Below the pieces are notes generated by a model. The model ran no database searches, was not told where the DNA came from, and was given only the letters and a program-made list of their open reading frames with translations. From Stramonita haemastoma (taxonomy: Eukaryota > Mollusca > Gastropoda > Neogastropoda > Muricidae), in contig CM060325.1 of NCBI GenBank assembly GCA_030674155.1, positions 45,908,867-45,972,866 on the forward strand: a stretch of DNA of 64,000 bases, given 5' to 3'. Every line of letters starts with the position of its first letter. The first letter of the stretch is position 1. Below, piece by piece: positions 12,861 through 22,574 of the stretch. The position numbers and the translations under genes were made by a program.

Positions 12861-13330
12861 TAATAATAATGATAAGCGGAACTTTCATGTCATACCATAT
12901 CCTAATTATCATTGTTTGTAGCCTTGCTGACCACGAAAGCCATATCGGGTCTGTCACCACATTCGGTTTCAGTGGCACCAACAGCTTTTCACCTCAAGTT
13001 CGAAACCAACAACTCCAAATACCTTTGAATATCTAACACTGTCCATCTGAAAAAAGCAAACAAAAAACGATCAAATGATACAATACCTAAATAGTTTCAT
13101 TCCTAAAGACCAATAAAACAGGCTCTGCTGAGGACGCCAGCCATTCCGCTTAATTTATCAACCCCAGAGTACAAAAAGAAAAGGCATTAAAAAGATAACA
13201 AACTTTTCAAACTACAAGAATAGTCACAAGAAGTGCCACATGGGCAAAGACCACTGCAGGATGGACATCCTGCCCATCCCATTGTTTTCAGTATGACTAT
13301 CTGCTCACCAGAACAAAAGAACACAGGAAC
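12861..13330. other. Ordinary-composition arm block with a LINE relic
   Basis: Shared with 27870-28330 in the right arm. Positions about 12912-12970 are a diverged minus-strand fragment of the GATTG-tailed LINE 3' end, retaining the GCTGACCACGAAAGCCATAT and CTGTCACC words. The rest is unclassified. A portion near 13245-13310 resembles 49778-49835 (GGTGACCAGGTAGT... GGGATGGGCA, in reverse complement), so at least part is dispersed repeat. Confidence 0.55.
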
Positions 13331-14130
13331 AATGTCCTATAATGAAAACGGAATAATGATCGTTGAAAGATTTGCTTGAAAAAAAGGCAGGAGAGTGGAC
13401 TGGAAAGGAAGAAAATGAGCAAGAGAGATGAGAGAAAGGTGGGGAGAAAGACTGAAATGAAGCAAAAATAACTTAGAAGGAGAAAAAGAAAAAGGTTTAA
13501 GAACAGCGCAACAAAATGAGGTATTTAAAAGAATTTTTTTTTTTAATGTCAGAGATGCAGAGGAACAAGAAACAAAAAAACGTACAACACAACAAGAAAA
13601 ACCAAACAGAATAAACAACAGAACTGGCAGATGACGTATACAAAGAGTGGGAAAATAGCAAAAAGATAGAAAAAAAAGATGAAGAAGCAAATCACAAGAA
13701 TAATATATGAAACATGGAGAAAAAAGTAGCGGAAAGACATGAGCAATTATAGGACAAAGAAAGAGAATGCACAAGAGACAAAAACCAAGAAGCCGAAAAA
13801 ATGAATCGGAAAAACAGAGGAACCGGAAGAAAAAGAAAAAGAAACAAAAGGACAAATAAAGGGAAAAACTGTGATGGGGCGGTAATTAGATTACTTCCCA
13901 TTCGATGGGAACTGCCAATCGCAGAGTCGTGGATCTAAATTTAGATCCACACCTGCGAATTGCGGTTGAATCCTCGGTTGCATGCACTTTGCCCATAGCG
14001 GTAAAATGTAGTATTTATGCATTCTCTTTTTGGAGGCCACATTCCCACTGGATGATCGTGCTGTCGTCACCGAGAAGTTGTACACAGTCGCGGCAGATCA
14101 AATATTTGTACTTTGTTCCAACAGACACAA
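13331..14130. other. Purine-rich stretch followed by ordinary block
   Basis: 13331-13870 is purine-rich like its neighbours. 13871-14130 is of ordinary composition and mirrors 27080-27345. It contains a perfect 22-bp palindrome at 13929-13950 (half-site GTGGATCTAAA), imperfect in the right arm. No gene recognised. Confidence 0.55.
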
Positions 14131-14365
14131 GAAAACCAAAAGAAACAGAATGGAAAAAAAGACCCGCAAAAAGGACAGACGAAGGGAAGAAAAGCAGCAG
14201 AGCAGCACAATGAAAAAAACCAACCCCCAAACAAGAAAACAAAGCAAAACTGAATGACAAAAAAAAAAACCCAAAACAGGAGACAAAAAATAAAAAGAGC
14301 AGGAAAAAGTGCATGCTAAGGAGTCGGAATACAAAGCAAAAAAGGGAAAGGACATGAAGCAGAAG

Positions 14366-14515
14366 AAACATTAGAAGCCCAGAAAAGTAGAAGAAAAAGC
14401 AACAACATTAGAAGCCCAGAAAAGTAGAAGAAAAAGCAACAACATTAGAAGCCCAGAAAAGTAGAAGAAAAAGCAACAACATTAGAAGCCCAGAAAAGTA
14501 GAAGAAAAAGCAACA
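14366..14515 (+). repeat. 37-bp tandem repeat, four copies
   Basis: Four nearly identical direct units of 37 bp, each containing CATTAGAAGCCCAGAAAAGT followed by AGAAGAAAAAGCAACA. The reverse-complement array with four slightly more variable units is at about 26683-26815 in the right arm. The array therefore existed before the arms separated. Confidence 0.93.
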
Positions 14516-14616
14516 GATTAAGAAAAAAAAACGGCAACAAAACAAAGAGAAAGACGAAATCTGGAGGGGACAGAAATTAAATAAAACGAAAACGGAGTTT
14601 ATTCGGTACAGGCCAT

Positions 14617-14716
14617 NNNNNNNNNNNNNNNNNNNNNNNNNNNNNNNNNNNNNNNNNNNNNNNNNNNNNNNNNNNNNNNNNNNNNNNNNNNNNNNNNNNN
14701 NNNNNNNNNNNNNNNN
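14617..14716. other. Assembly gap of 100 N
   Basis: One hundred N, the usual placeholder for a scaffold join of unknown size. It lies exactly where the left palindrome arm stops, so adjacency of the left arm to the spacer is a scaffolding claim and not contiguous sequence. Confidence 0.99.
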
Positions 14717-15100
14717 TGTGTCAGGTGTGTCATAGTGCAATGTGGTGTGTAGTGGCGTGGTGCATCCTTGTGGTATGTGACATACGGGTGCATTCGTTGT
14801 GCAGATGTGGATGTGTCAGAGTGCAATGTGGTGTGTAGTGACACGGTGCATCAAGGTATAAATGTGATGTGGTGTGTCATAGTGCAATGTGGTGTGTGGT
14901 GGCGTGGTGCATCATTGTGCAAATGTGGTGTGGCAGGGCATGTCATAGTGCAATGTGGTGTGTATGGCATGATGCATTATTGTGCAAATGTGGTGTGGTG
15001 TGGCAGGGCATGTCATAGTGCAATGTGGTGTGGTCTTTCTTGTGTGGCACCTGGTGATGCGGAGCACTATTGTGTGATGCATTACAGTGTGTTTACACGT
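14717..15100 (+). repeat. Degenerate GT-rich minisatellite beside the gap
   Basis: The phrase GTCATAGTGCAATGTGG recurs near 14724, 14815, 14876, 14941 and 15014, at spacings of about 60-90 bp, joined by GGTGCATCATTGTGCAAATG-like sequence. It starts at the first base after the N gap, so an unresolved tandem array is a likely cause of that gap. Confidence 0.8.
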
Positions 15101-15129
15101 GATTCTGTGTGCTGCTGTATAGCATATCA

Positions 15130-15269
15130 TGGTAGATCGGTGATCTAGGTGGTAACGCGCCTTGCTTAGAAAGCAAAAAGTCCGGTCGAAGTGTACGGTG
15201 GTTTGTACCCCGTTTGGGCCCCAGACTTTTTCCCCATCCATTAGACCCCGAGTGGTGGTCTGGGCGCTA

Positions 15270-15300
<31 letters not shown>

Positions 15301-15560
15301 CGTGTGTTACACATCACTATTTAGCGCACGTGAAAGAACCCACGGCAACAAGAGGGTTGACCCTGGCAACATTCTGTAGAAAAAAGCCAATCAGGTAGGG
15401 AAACAAATACAGTTGCATGCAGGAAAAAAAAAAAGGGTAGGCGCTGCACTTGTGGCGACGCGCACTGCCCGGGGAGGGCAGCCCGAATTTCACGCAGAGA
15501 AATCTGCTGTGACATAAAGTGGTACAGAATACAAAAATACAATGTGATGTGGTTGGCCGA
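15130..15560 (+). mobile_element. SINE family D, near full length
   Basis: Head resembles a tRNA (GATCTAGGTGGTAACGCGCC, then a weak B-box region near GTCCGGTCGAAGTGTA). A core follows with CCCATCCATTAGACC, TTTCGGATGAGACAATAAAC, AAGAACCCACGGCAACAAGA and CTGGCAACATTCTGTAGAAA, then GAATTTCACGCAGAGAAATC near the 3' end and an A/T-rich ACAAAAATACAA tail. Other copies: 24015-24405 (-) and 62990-63350 (+). Confidence 0.8.
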
Positions 15561-15888
15561 TTCTACCATACCACCACTCATAGGCGGGAAAAATCTAATG
15601 GAGAAACGTTCCAACCCAAGAAAATGCCCTTGCTGCTGCTGCTGCTGCTGTTATGATGATGACAATGTCGATGATCACTTGAAGATTTAGATAATGTATG
15701 CAGTTCTTATTCACATGAAACTGCGGGTTTTATGTGGAAATGGTTATATATTCTCAAAGGGGGTTTTGCTTTGTTTTTTTGGCAACCATTTTCTTGTTCA
15801 CCTCGTCTACTTATGAACACTTATTTTGAAATTCTAATATTTGCCTGCGTGCGTGTGCACGCACACGCACACGCGCTTATGTTTGATG

Positions 15889-15914
15889 TGTGTGTGTGTG
15901 TGTGTGTGTGTGTG

Positions 15915-15950
<36 letters not shown>
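15889..15950. repeat. TG microsatellite
   Basis: About 60 bases of TG with a single TTG interruption, preceded by a GCGTGTGCACGCACACGCAC stretch at 15847-15875. Alternating purine-pyrimidine throughout. Confidence 0.95.
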
Positions 15951-16039
15951 GTATGTTCCATGTATTGGCAAATGTGTGTTATAAAACCACATTCCCTGTA
16001 CAAAAATTCATTGCAGGTTGTGTTGGTTGATGGTATTTG

Positions 16040-16540
16040 TTTTTTATGCTCCTCGGCTAAAGTTCCGAGGCTCACCAATGGTGAGATTTTAAGAAAGCGA
16101 CTGTTTTTACCCATCATTGAGGTAGCCTACTCCTCAGAATATCATACAAAGAACACAAGACCAATAACTATGTGAAAGAAGAAATCAAAAAGCGTGTGGG
16201 CCCCCAAGAGCCTTTGCTCTCCACCATAAAGAGGAGAAAGCTGATGTGGTTTGGTCACACCACAAGACACAACACCCTAGCAAAAACCATCCTGCAAGGA
16301 ACAGTCGAGGGCAAGAGAAGAAGAGGCCGCCAAAAGAAATCATGGGTTGACAACATCAAAGACTGGACCGCCCAACCCCTGCAACACCTCCTACTAGCCA
16401 CACAGGATCGTGAAGCATGGAAAAAGATCGCTGTTGCGTCTTCTCTCATGTCCCCCCTACGTCCTTTGGGACATGGGACTGAGGTGAGTGAGTGAGTGAG
16501 GTAGCCACAGTTCGACTTGGGGGACGGTTTCTACACACGA
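16040..16540 (-). mobile_element. SINE family E fragment split by an RTE-type LINE
   Basis: 16050-16127 carries the family E words CTCGGCTAAAGTTCCGAGG, CACCAATGGTGAGATTTTA and CATCATTGAGGTAGCC. 16498-16540 continues with GAGGTAGCCACAGTTCGACT. The halves are separated by a 369-bp LINE insertion. Compare the uninterrupted copy at 22085-22400. Confidence 0.72.
16128..16496 (+). mobile_element. 5'-truncated RTE-type LINE, C-terminal coding end
   Basis: An open frame from 16130 to the stop at 16493-16495 starts LLRISYKEHKTNNYVKEEIK, continues through VGPQEPLLSTIKRRKLMWFG and HTTRHNTLAKTILQGTVEG, then a basic KRRRGRQKKSW segment and VDNIKDWT. This order is characteristic of the C-terminus of RTE-clade endonuclease-reverse transcriptases. 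It ends in a short (GTGA)n tail, typical of RTE. Perfect 10-bp target-site duplications TGAGGTAGCC flank it at 16118-16127 and 16497-16506. The uninterrupted frame suggests a fairly recent insertion, but catalytic domains are missing. Confidence 0.88.
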
Positions 16541-16740
16541 CTCCTGTGTGCATGCGTTTTAAAAAAGTTGTCATCCGTTCCAACCGGCATGAAATGGCCT
16601 ATTCTTCCAAAAAGCAGAAGGGGTTTTAAACGTGTGCATAAGATGTTCGGTGTGAGTTTAGTTTCGACACAGGGCCTTGGTTTATACTTTCATCCAAACG
16701 ACATTTGGGGGAGTGGAGTCATTATTGATGTTAACTGAAG
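16541..16740 (-). mobile_element. SINE family B, partial
   Basis: Contains the family B body in reverse orientation (TCATCCGTTCCAACCGGCAT, CAAAAAGCAGAAGGGGTTTT, AAACGTGTGCATAAGATGTT, GGAGTGGAGTCATTATTGAT) and stops at the ATGTTAACT point before the tRNA-like head. The head has been replaced by the adjacent family C element. Confidence 0.75.
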
Positions 16741-17127
16741 GGTAAAAGGTAAAGGTAAAGGCATCCCATAACCTTTGGGTCGTAGGGGAGCGAGGCATCA
16801 GAGACCTCAGCTTCTCTAGGGGCCAGCATATTGAGGGCGGCGCCCATCTCCTCTCCCTCGCTGCTTTACCTTCCCTGACCCTAAAGAGGGCAGGTACCCA
16901 TTTACAGCTGGGTGAACTGGGGGGACTGCTCTGAAGCCAAGGCGCGCAAATGGTCATCCATCCAACTGGTAACCACGCTCGACGCTGCTTAACTTGACTT
17001 GACTTGGGGAAAGCGAGCGCTAAGACCCCTGAGCTATTCCCTGATAGGGACACATCCGTGGTAGCTCGATCCTGGGCTGTCAGGTCAGGAGTGTAACGCT
17101 CTAACCACTAGGCCATCCTGCACCCCT
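16741..17127 (-). mobile_element. SINE family C, near full length
   Basis: Read on the minus strand, the tRNA-like head is at about 17127-17040: A-box-like GATGGCCTAGTGGTTAGAGC, B-box-like GGATCGAGCTACC. The body includes CCCCCAGTTCACCCAGCTGT and GCTGGCCCCTAGAGAAGCTG, ending in a (CTTTAC)n tail at 16741-16760. A 3' fragment of the same family is at 62308-62495 (+). Confidence 0.82.
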
Positions 17128-17153
17128 GGTCGATGGACCCGGGCACCGAGTTT

Positions 17154-17925
17154 TGTGGGCTTTGTGATGTCCTGTAGCCTTCTTCTTCTGTAGCCTAGTG
17201 CATAATTATTGGTGGATTTTTGTGTGCTTTGTGATGTCCTGTAGCCTGGTGCATAATTATTGGTGGATTTTTGTGTGCTTTGTGATACCCTGTAGCCTGG
17301 TGCATAATTCTTGGTGGATTTTTGTGTGCTTTGTGATGTCCTGTAGCCTAGCGCATATTGGTCAATTTTTGTGTGCTTTGTGATGTCCTGTAGCCTGGTG
17401 CATAATTATTGGTGGATTTTTGTGTGCTTTGTGATGTCCTGTAGCCTGGTGCATAATTTTTGGTGGATTTTTGTGTGCTTTGTGATGTCCTGTAGCCTGG
17501 TGTATAATTATTGGTGGATTTGTGTGTGCTTTGTGATGTCCTGTAGCCTAGTGCATATTATTGGTGGATTTTTGTGTGCTTTGTGATACCCTGTAGCCTA
17601 GTGCATAATTCTTGGTGGATTTTTGTGTGCTTTGTGATGTCCTGTAGCTAGTGCATAATCATTGGTGGATTTTTGTGTGCTTTGTGATACCCTGTAGCCT
17701 GGTGCATAATTATTGGTGGATTTTTGTGTGCTTTGTGATACCCTGTAGCCTGGTGCATAATTATTGGTGGATTTTTGTGTGCTTTGTGATGTCCTGTAGC
17801 CTAGCGCATATTGGTCAATTTTTGTGTGCTTTGTGATGTCCTGTAGCCTAGTGCATAATTATTGGTGGATTTTTGTGTGCTTTGTGATGTCCTGTTGCCT
17901 AGTGCATATTGGTGGGGTTTACGTG
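17154..17925 (+). repeat. 51-bp minisatellite, ~15 copies, open in one frame
   Basis: Direct repeats of 51 bp (GTGCATAATTATTGGTGGAT, then TTTTGTGTGCTTTGTGATGT, then CCTGTAGCCTG), with a few 45-48 bp variants lacking AATTA or GGTGG. Because 51 is divisible by three, parts translate as a 17-residue repeat HNYWWIFVCFVMSCSLV. Indel variants break the frame repeatedly, so I do not regard it as coding. A rare variant with GCGCATATTGGTCAATTTT occurs at 17351 and 17804, suggesting a higher-order duplication of about 453 bp. Confidence 0.92.
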
Positions 17926-18139
17926 GAGCACTTGCAAATGATAATGCTTAAACATTGTGTGAAAGTATGTCATGTAGGCCTATGTGTTGATTGCACAGAT
18001 GACGTAAAGCATTGAGTTTGTACAGTAGGCCTACTATATAAGCTCTGTGTGATGTTTTTGTTTTATTCTTTTATCCTTTGATGTTCAATCCTTTGCTCCT
18101 AACCTCTATGGAGTTCTCTGGTTTGAGATTGTCTTTTTT

Positions 18140-18360
18140 TTTTTGGATTCCTCAGCTAGAGCTTGGAGGTTCACCGGTGCAGAGATTTATTTTTGCGTAT
18201 GCGCCTGTTTTTGCCACCACCAAGGTAGTAGTAGCCAGAGTCCGACTCCAAGGATCTGGTTTGAGATCTTGATATATTCGTATCTGTAGTTCAGATGGGA
18301 ATCGAACCAAGACCTTTGGTTTACAGAGGAGTGCGTTACCACTAGACCACCAATTCAGTT
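18140..18360 (-). mobile_element. SINE related to family E, different tRNA-like head
   Basis: Minus-strand head at 18360-18290: A-box-like TGGTGGTCTAGTGGTAACGC, B-box-like GGTTCGATTCCCATC. The body toward 18140 keeps the family E words (TCCTCAGCTAGAGCTTGGAG, GGTTCACCGGTG, GCAGAGATTT), but the head differs from that at 22400. This suggests exchange of tRNA heads between SINEs. Confidence 0.7.
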
Positions 18361-18419
18361 GTAGGGTATGGTGCTGTATCTGTTGACATAATTATCTCAC
18401 TTTGTGTTTTTGTAATGTC

Positions 18420-18572
18420 AGATGTGACACTGCTGTTACTGCTGCTGTACTGTCTCTGCTGATGCTGTTACTGTTGTTGCTGCTACTGCTGTGCTGCTGC
18501 TGTTTTTGTTACTGCTGCTGCTACTAGTGCTGGTACTGCTGTTGTTGTTACTGCTGCTGCTGCTGCTTTAGT
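18420..18572. repeat. Imperfect CTG/TTG trinucleotide region
   Basis: Degenerate CTGCTG, CTGTTA and TTGTTG triplets over about 150 bp. It is a decayed trinucleotide microsatellite with no clean long run. Confidence 0.85.
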
Positions 18573-18756
18573 TCTTAGGGACGATGCCTTTTTGGTGGGC
18601 ATGTATTATAGTGTTTGTTTTGGCTGTCGCATGTTCTGTGACAAACCCCAGTCTTGCTGTTCCCACACTGCTCATTCCTGTCTCTTACTCCTGGCAGCCG
18701 TGCCCAGACATAGTGACTTGCCCGTTCTTTATTGATCTGTTGTGCCACTGGAAGAG

Positions 18757-18828
<72 letters not shown>

Positions 18829-18856
18829 AGAGAGGAAGACAGACAGACAGACAGAC

Positions 18857-18922
<66 letters not shown>

Positions 18923-19010
18923 GAAAGACAGAGACAGACACACAGACAGACAAATACAGACACAGAGACAAACAGACAAAAATACAGAGACAAACACAGA
19001 GACAGACCAA
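18757..19010. repeat. GA and CAGA microsatellite
   Basis: GA runs at about 18764-18835 and 18861-18918, with a CAGA block between and degenerate CAGA/GACA afterwards. Open frames through it are simple-repeat artefacts. A G run of about 21 lies at 19068-19088. Confidence 0.95.
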
Positions 19011-19479
19011 ATGAGACAATTACGAATTCCTATCTATCTGCTTTTCTCTTTTGGTTGGTGTGTGTGTGTGGGGGGGGGGGGGGGGGGGCTTATCTCTCAA
19101 TGATCAGATTATTAGCACTTGTTAATCAAGGAAGAAGCCCATACATGTACTGAAGCAACAACAAACCCAAACACGTGAGATGCAGACAGATCAGCCCGCA
19201 CACGTGGAGTCCCGCGTGGAATCGGTAAAAGTGCTCGCTAGTCATTAACACAGTCGTTTAACACACGACAAATCAACACAGCACACGCGCTCTCTTACGC
19301 GAGACCCACGTCAGAGCTTTTTCTTTTATTTGGTCTTTTTTACTGGAGCACGTGGTCATGAATTACCCATCATGAGAAGAGAATAATGAGAACACAAAGA
19401 TGACAGACAAAAAGAGCAAAACTAATAGGAAAAAGGAAGAGAGAGACGAGGAAAAGTTAATCACGCGTGTGCGTGGCTA

Positions 19480-19650
19480 TGTGCACGTGTTTACCTTCAC
19501 AACACATATATACACACACGCAGATATATACACACGTGCACAAGCACGTGTGCGCACGCGCACACATACACGCACGCACGCACGCATGTACACACACACA
19601 CACCACACACACACACACACACAACACACACACACAACACACAGACGTGC
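19480..19650. repeat. CA/CG alternating purine-pyrimidine stretch
   Basis: Imperfect CA repeat with many CACG and GCGCACGC segments, followed by ACACACAAC variants. Potential Z-DNA. Confidence 0.9.
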
Positions 19651-20205
19651 GTACACGCGTCGGCTGAACAAAAAAAAATAACTTAAAAAAAAAGTTTTTA
19701 AAAAGGCAAAAAGAGAAAAAAAAGAAGAAAAACTCAAAAGAATTAAGACAGAAAAACAAGAACTAGAAAAAAAGCAGGAATTTAAGAAAAAAAAATACAG
19801 GAGAAAGGTAAGCAGATGTATAAAAAAAACCTGAAAAAATAAAGTAGGTAAAGAAAGGGGAAAAGAGATTTTAAGTTAAATTCAATAAGAGAAAGAAAGA
19901 GAAAACGATGAGCATGAACATGGTTATTATCTTGATTACGATCTTGACTATGGTTACAAAAACAAAGAAAAAGAAAGAGAATACAACCAAGCAAACAAAC
20001 AAACAAGAAGAGAAATAACAACAGTATTAATAACAACTGAAGCCGTAGGAACAGCAAGTAGTAGTAATAGAAGCAGAAGGAGAAGGAAGTAGAAGGAGGA
20101 GGAAGATGAACAGCAGCATTAGCAGCAGCAGCCGCAGAAGCAGAGCAGCAGCATTAGAAGTAACAGCAGCAGCTGCAGTATTACTTTTAGTCAAATATTT
20201 TTTTT
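19651..20205 (+). repeat. Purine-rich tract with AGC triplets
   Basis: A/G-rich + strand similar to the palindrome arms, ending in AGCAGCAGC and AGAAGGAGG blocks at 20045-20180. No gene. Confidence 0.7.
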
Positions 20206-20212
20206 TATCCTC

Positions 20213-20515
20213 CAATCCAATCCAATGATGTTGCTTCGAGTCCCGCCGACCACATAGGTCATATCGGGGCTGTCACCTCGTCACATTTTAAAACTCATAT
20301 CAAAAGTGTGCAACAATATACAGATTAAAACGGGGTATAAAACCAATCCAATCCAATTATGGTGCTTATAGATCTAGCCCCGCCGACCACATAGGCCATA
20401 TCAGGGAGGGTATAAAACCAACTTGACTGTCCTTGCTTGTATCGACGCCCTGGTCAACCATAAGGGTCAGCCCAGGACGGCCACCATCGTCGTGGGAAAG
20501 CCTTAATCTTAATGT
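20213..20515 (-). mobile_element. GATTG-tailed LINE 3' end containing a nested copy
   Basis: Tail (CCAATCCAATCCAAT on +) at the left, body running right through GCTGTCACCTCGTCACATTT, AAAACGGGGTATAAAACCA and GGTCAACCATAAGGGTCAGC to the GTCGTGGGAAA point at about 20500. It is interrupted at 20347-20407 by a 61-bp copy of the same element. Confidence 0.85.
20347..20407 (-). mobile_element. 61-bp self-nested copy of the GATTG-tailed LINE
   Basis: A very short 5'-truncated copy with tail and terminal motif GCCCCGCCGACCACATAGGC, flanked by a perfect 14-bp duplication GGGTATAAAACCAA at 20333-20346 and 20408-20421, which lies inside the host LINE copy. This is direct evidence of retrotransposition. 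Confidence 0.9.
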
Positions 20516-21023
20516 TTGTCTCGATGAGCATTTCATAACGTTTACCTATTTTCCTTGTAGTTGTTTTTTTTACCCCTCTAGAGCAACTTTGTAGTAGCAG
20601 TTCTTGTTGTTGTTGCTTTTTGTTACCATTGCTGCTATTGTTGACGTTGTGGTAATTAGTATACGTCTCATACTGGCGCCGAATTCATTCTTCCATCTAG
20701 GCTACACCACTTGCAGGCACAATTTACTTCCAAACAATTGAGAGACACCACCATTGAGAAGAAAAACAACGAGGCTGCTATGGTTGTATTAATATAGTCC
20801 CAAAGGAACTGCCCAATTTAGGGGCTGTGCAACCAACCATCAACAGTAAAAGATGAAAACAAGCATCGGGTTTTGAGAGGTTTAAACCTACATTAATGAC
20901 ACCTTTAAATCCAACCTCTAGACACACATATTTCACACCTAAGATTTTTTTGCGTTCTTTCCCATCTCCTATCTGTCCCTGATTTCAACATCTGAATCCC
21001 CTTTACCCTGCCAAAGTGTATAA

Positions 21024-21029
<6 letters not shown>
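20516..21029. other. Unassigned sequence
   Basis: Ordinary composition with short TTG runs. I see no gene, RNA or recognisable element. Confidence 0.5.
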
Positions 21030-21066
<37 letters not shown>

Positions 21067-21170
21067 CATATATATATATATATATATATATATGTTAGTG
21101 TTGTGTGTGTGTGTTGTGGTGTGTGTGTGTGTGTGGTGGTGTGTAAGTGTGTGTGTGTGTGTGTGGTGTG
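21030..21170. repeat. TA microsatellite followed by TG microsatellite
   Basis: About 60 bases of TA, interrupted once by ACA, then imperfect TG with TGG interruptions up to about 21170. Confidence 0.95.
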
Positions 21171-21669
21171 TGCATTCGAATTTGCTATTTTCTAAAACTA
21201 GTAACTGTTGTTGATTGATTGTGTGTGTGTTGTTGTATCGGTCGAATGCAAGCGCTTTGATTAGTTGTTGCAAGATATAGGGCTATACAAATTCCCTGTA
21301 TTATCATTATTAACTTGTAATCAAGTCCTCCATCGGGGATGCCGGGGGCACTGTCAGTATAAGTGCCACCCCAAACTTCTGAAAATTCTGTGCTAGGAAT
21401 TTCCTTTTTTTTTCCTACACCCTCTCTTCTGCTTCTGCCTCGTTTCTTTTCTTCCTGTCACCTACTTCTTGTCCACTGTATGCATTTTTTGTCCATTCTC
21501 CTACGTTTTCCCCCCCAGAAAGACTTAAAAATAAACACACCTCTCCCACACCGAACTCAGCTGTGCTGGCCTGACTTGTCAAGGGCTTAATGGCAGCGCA
21601 ACACATTTTCACTCATATGAAGACAACCAAGGTTATAGAAGCGGCAGACTTAAAACTGACTGTTTTTTT
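21171..21669. other. Unassigned sequence
   Basis: Mixed composition, partly pyrimidine-rich. The longest open frames are short and of low complexity. No feature supported. Confidence 0.5.
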
Positions 21670-21800
21670 TTATAATTCCTCGGCTAAAGCTTCGAGGTTC
21701 ACAACGGTAAGATTTTACGTTTGCAACCGGGTTCGTTTTTTTGTGGGGTTGTTTTTTGTTTTTTGGTCCATCATGAAGGTAGCCGCATTCTGACTTCAGA
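21670..21800 (-). mobile_element. SINE family E, partial
   Basis: Contains CCTCGGCTAAAGCTTCGAGG, GGTTCACAACGGTAAGATTT and CATGAAGGTAGCCGCATTCT in the family order. The tRNA-like head on the right is missing or too diverged to recognise. Confidence 0.7.
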
Positions 21801-22084
21801 GATGAAAATGATTCAAGACCTAAGCACCGACAACCAATACTTTCCGTCTGTCTTTCAAGTGTGTCAGCTCGGCCCAGGTAAAGCACTAGAAAGGTGAAAC
21901 TGTCAGTCAGTGCATACAGAGGAGATTACAAGGGTGACCTGTGATAAGTGACCCCATAGACCTGTGGCCCACATGACATGTCCCAGATAAGACCAGCAAA
22001 GAGAAAAAGGGGACAGAGTACTTAGCTACTGCTGGGTCATTTCGCTTCTTCCTTATCTCTCTTCTCTTGTTGTTTTTTTGTTGT

Positions 22085-22400
22085 TGTTCCTCAGCTAGAG
22101 CTCCAAGGTTCACCAATGGTGAGATTTTAGCGTTTGCGATCGTTTTTTTTTTTTCCCACCAGCATTAAAGGAAGTTAGCCGCATTCCGACTTTGGTGATG
22201 TATGCTGAGTATGTTGCATGTGTATGCAACCCACCGGGAATTCAGGCACTGGCGGGTCTGCACTTTTCAAACTAACCTGAAAGATCGTAAAAGTCTCCAG
22301 CCTTAATTCGCCAGACGCGGCCGAGATTCGAACCCACGACTTCATGAGAACCCGTGGGGTTGAAGTTGAACGATCTTAACCATTCTGCTATGGAGTCCGT
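22085..22400 (-). mobile_element. SINE family E, near full length
   Basis: Minus-strand tRNA-like head at about 22400-22318: A-box-like TAGCAGAATGGTTAAGATCG and B-box-like GGGTTCGAATCTC. The body toward 22085 has CCAGTGCCTGAATTCCCGGT, the GGTAGCC-type block and the CTCAGCTAGAGCTCC 3' end, followed by a TTG-rich (AAC on minus) tail. Confidence 0.83.
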
Positions 22401-22484
22401 TGGACTGTATATTCTATGCATCTATTCCGAGTATCATGATCACGGCTCTCTTCTCTTTAGAGGCATATTCAGGCTATCCTACTC

Positions 22485-22574
22485 CAATCCATTCCAATCC
22501 AATCATGTTGCTTATAGCCCCGCCGACCACATAGGCCATATCAGGGCTATCACCTCGTTACATTTTAAAACTGG
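22485..22574 (-). mobile_element. GATTG-tailed LINE, 90-bp truncated copy
   Basis: Tail at left, terminal 3' UTR to GGCTATCACCTCGTTACATT. Flanked by a perfect 10-bp duplication TATCCTACTC at 22475-22484 and 22575-22584. Confidence 0.88.

Noticed and set aside
18584..19153. Arg/Glu-repeat protein
   Set aside because: A translation of the (GA)n microsatellite, not a gene.
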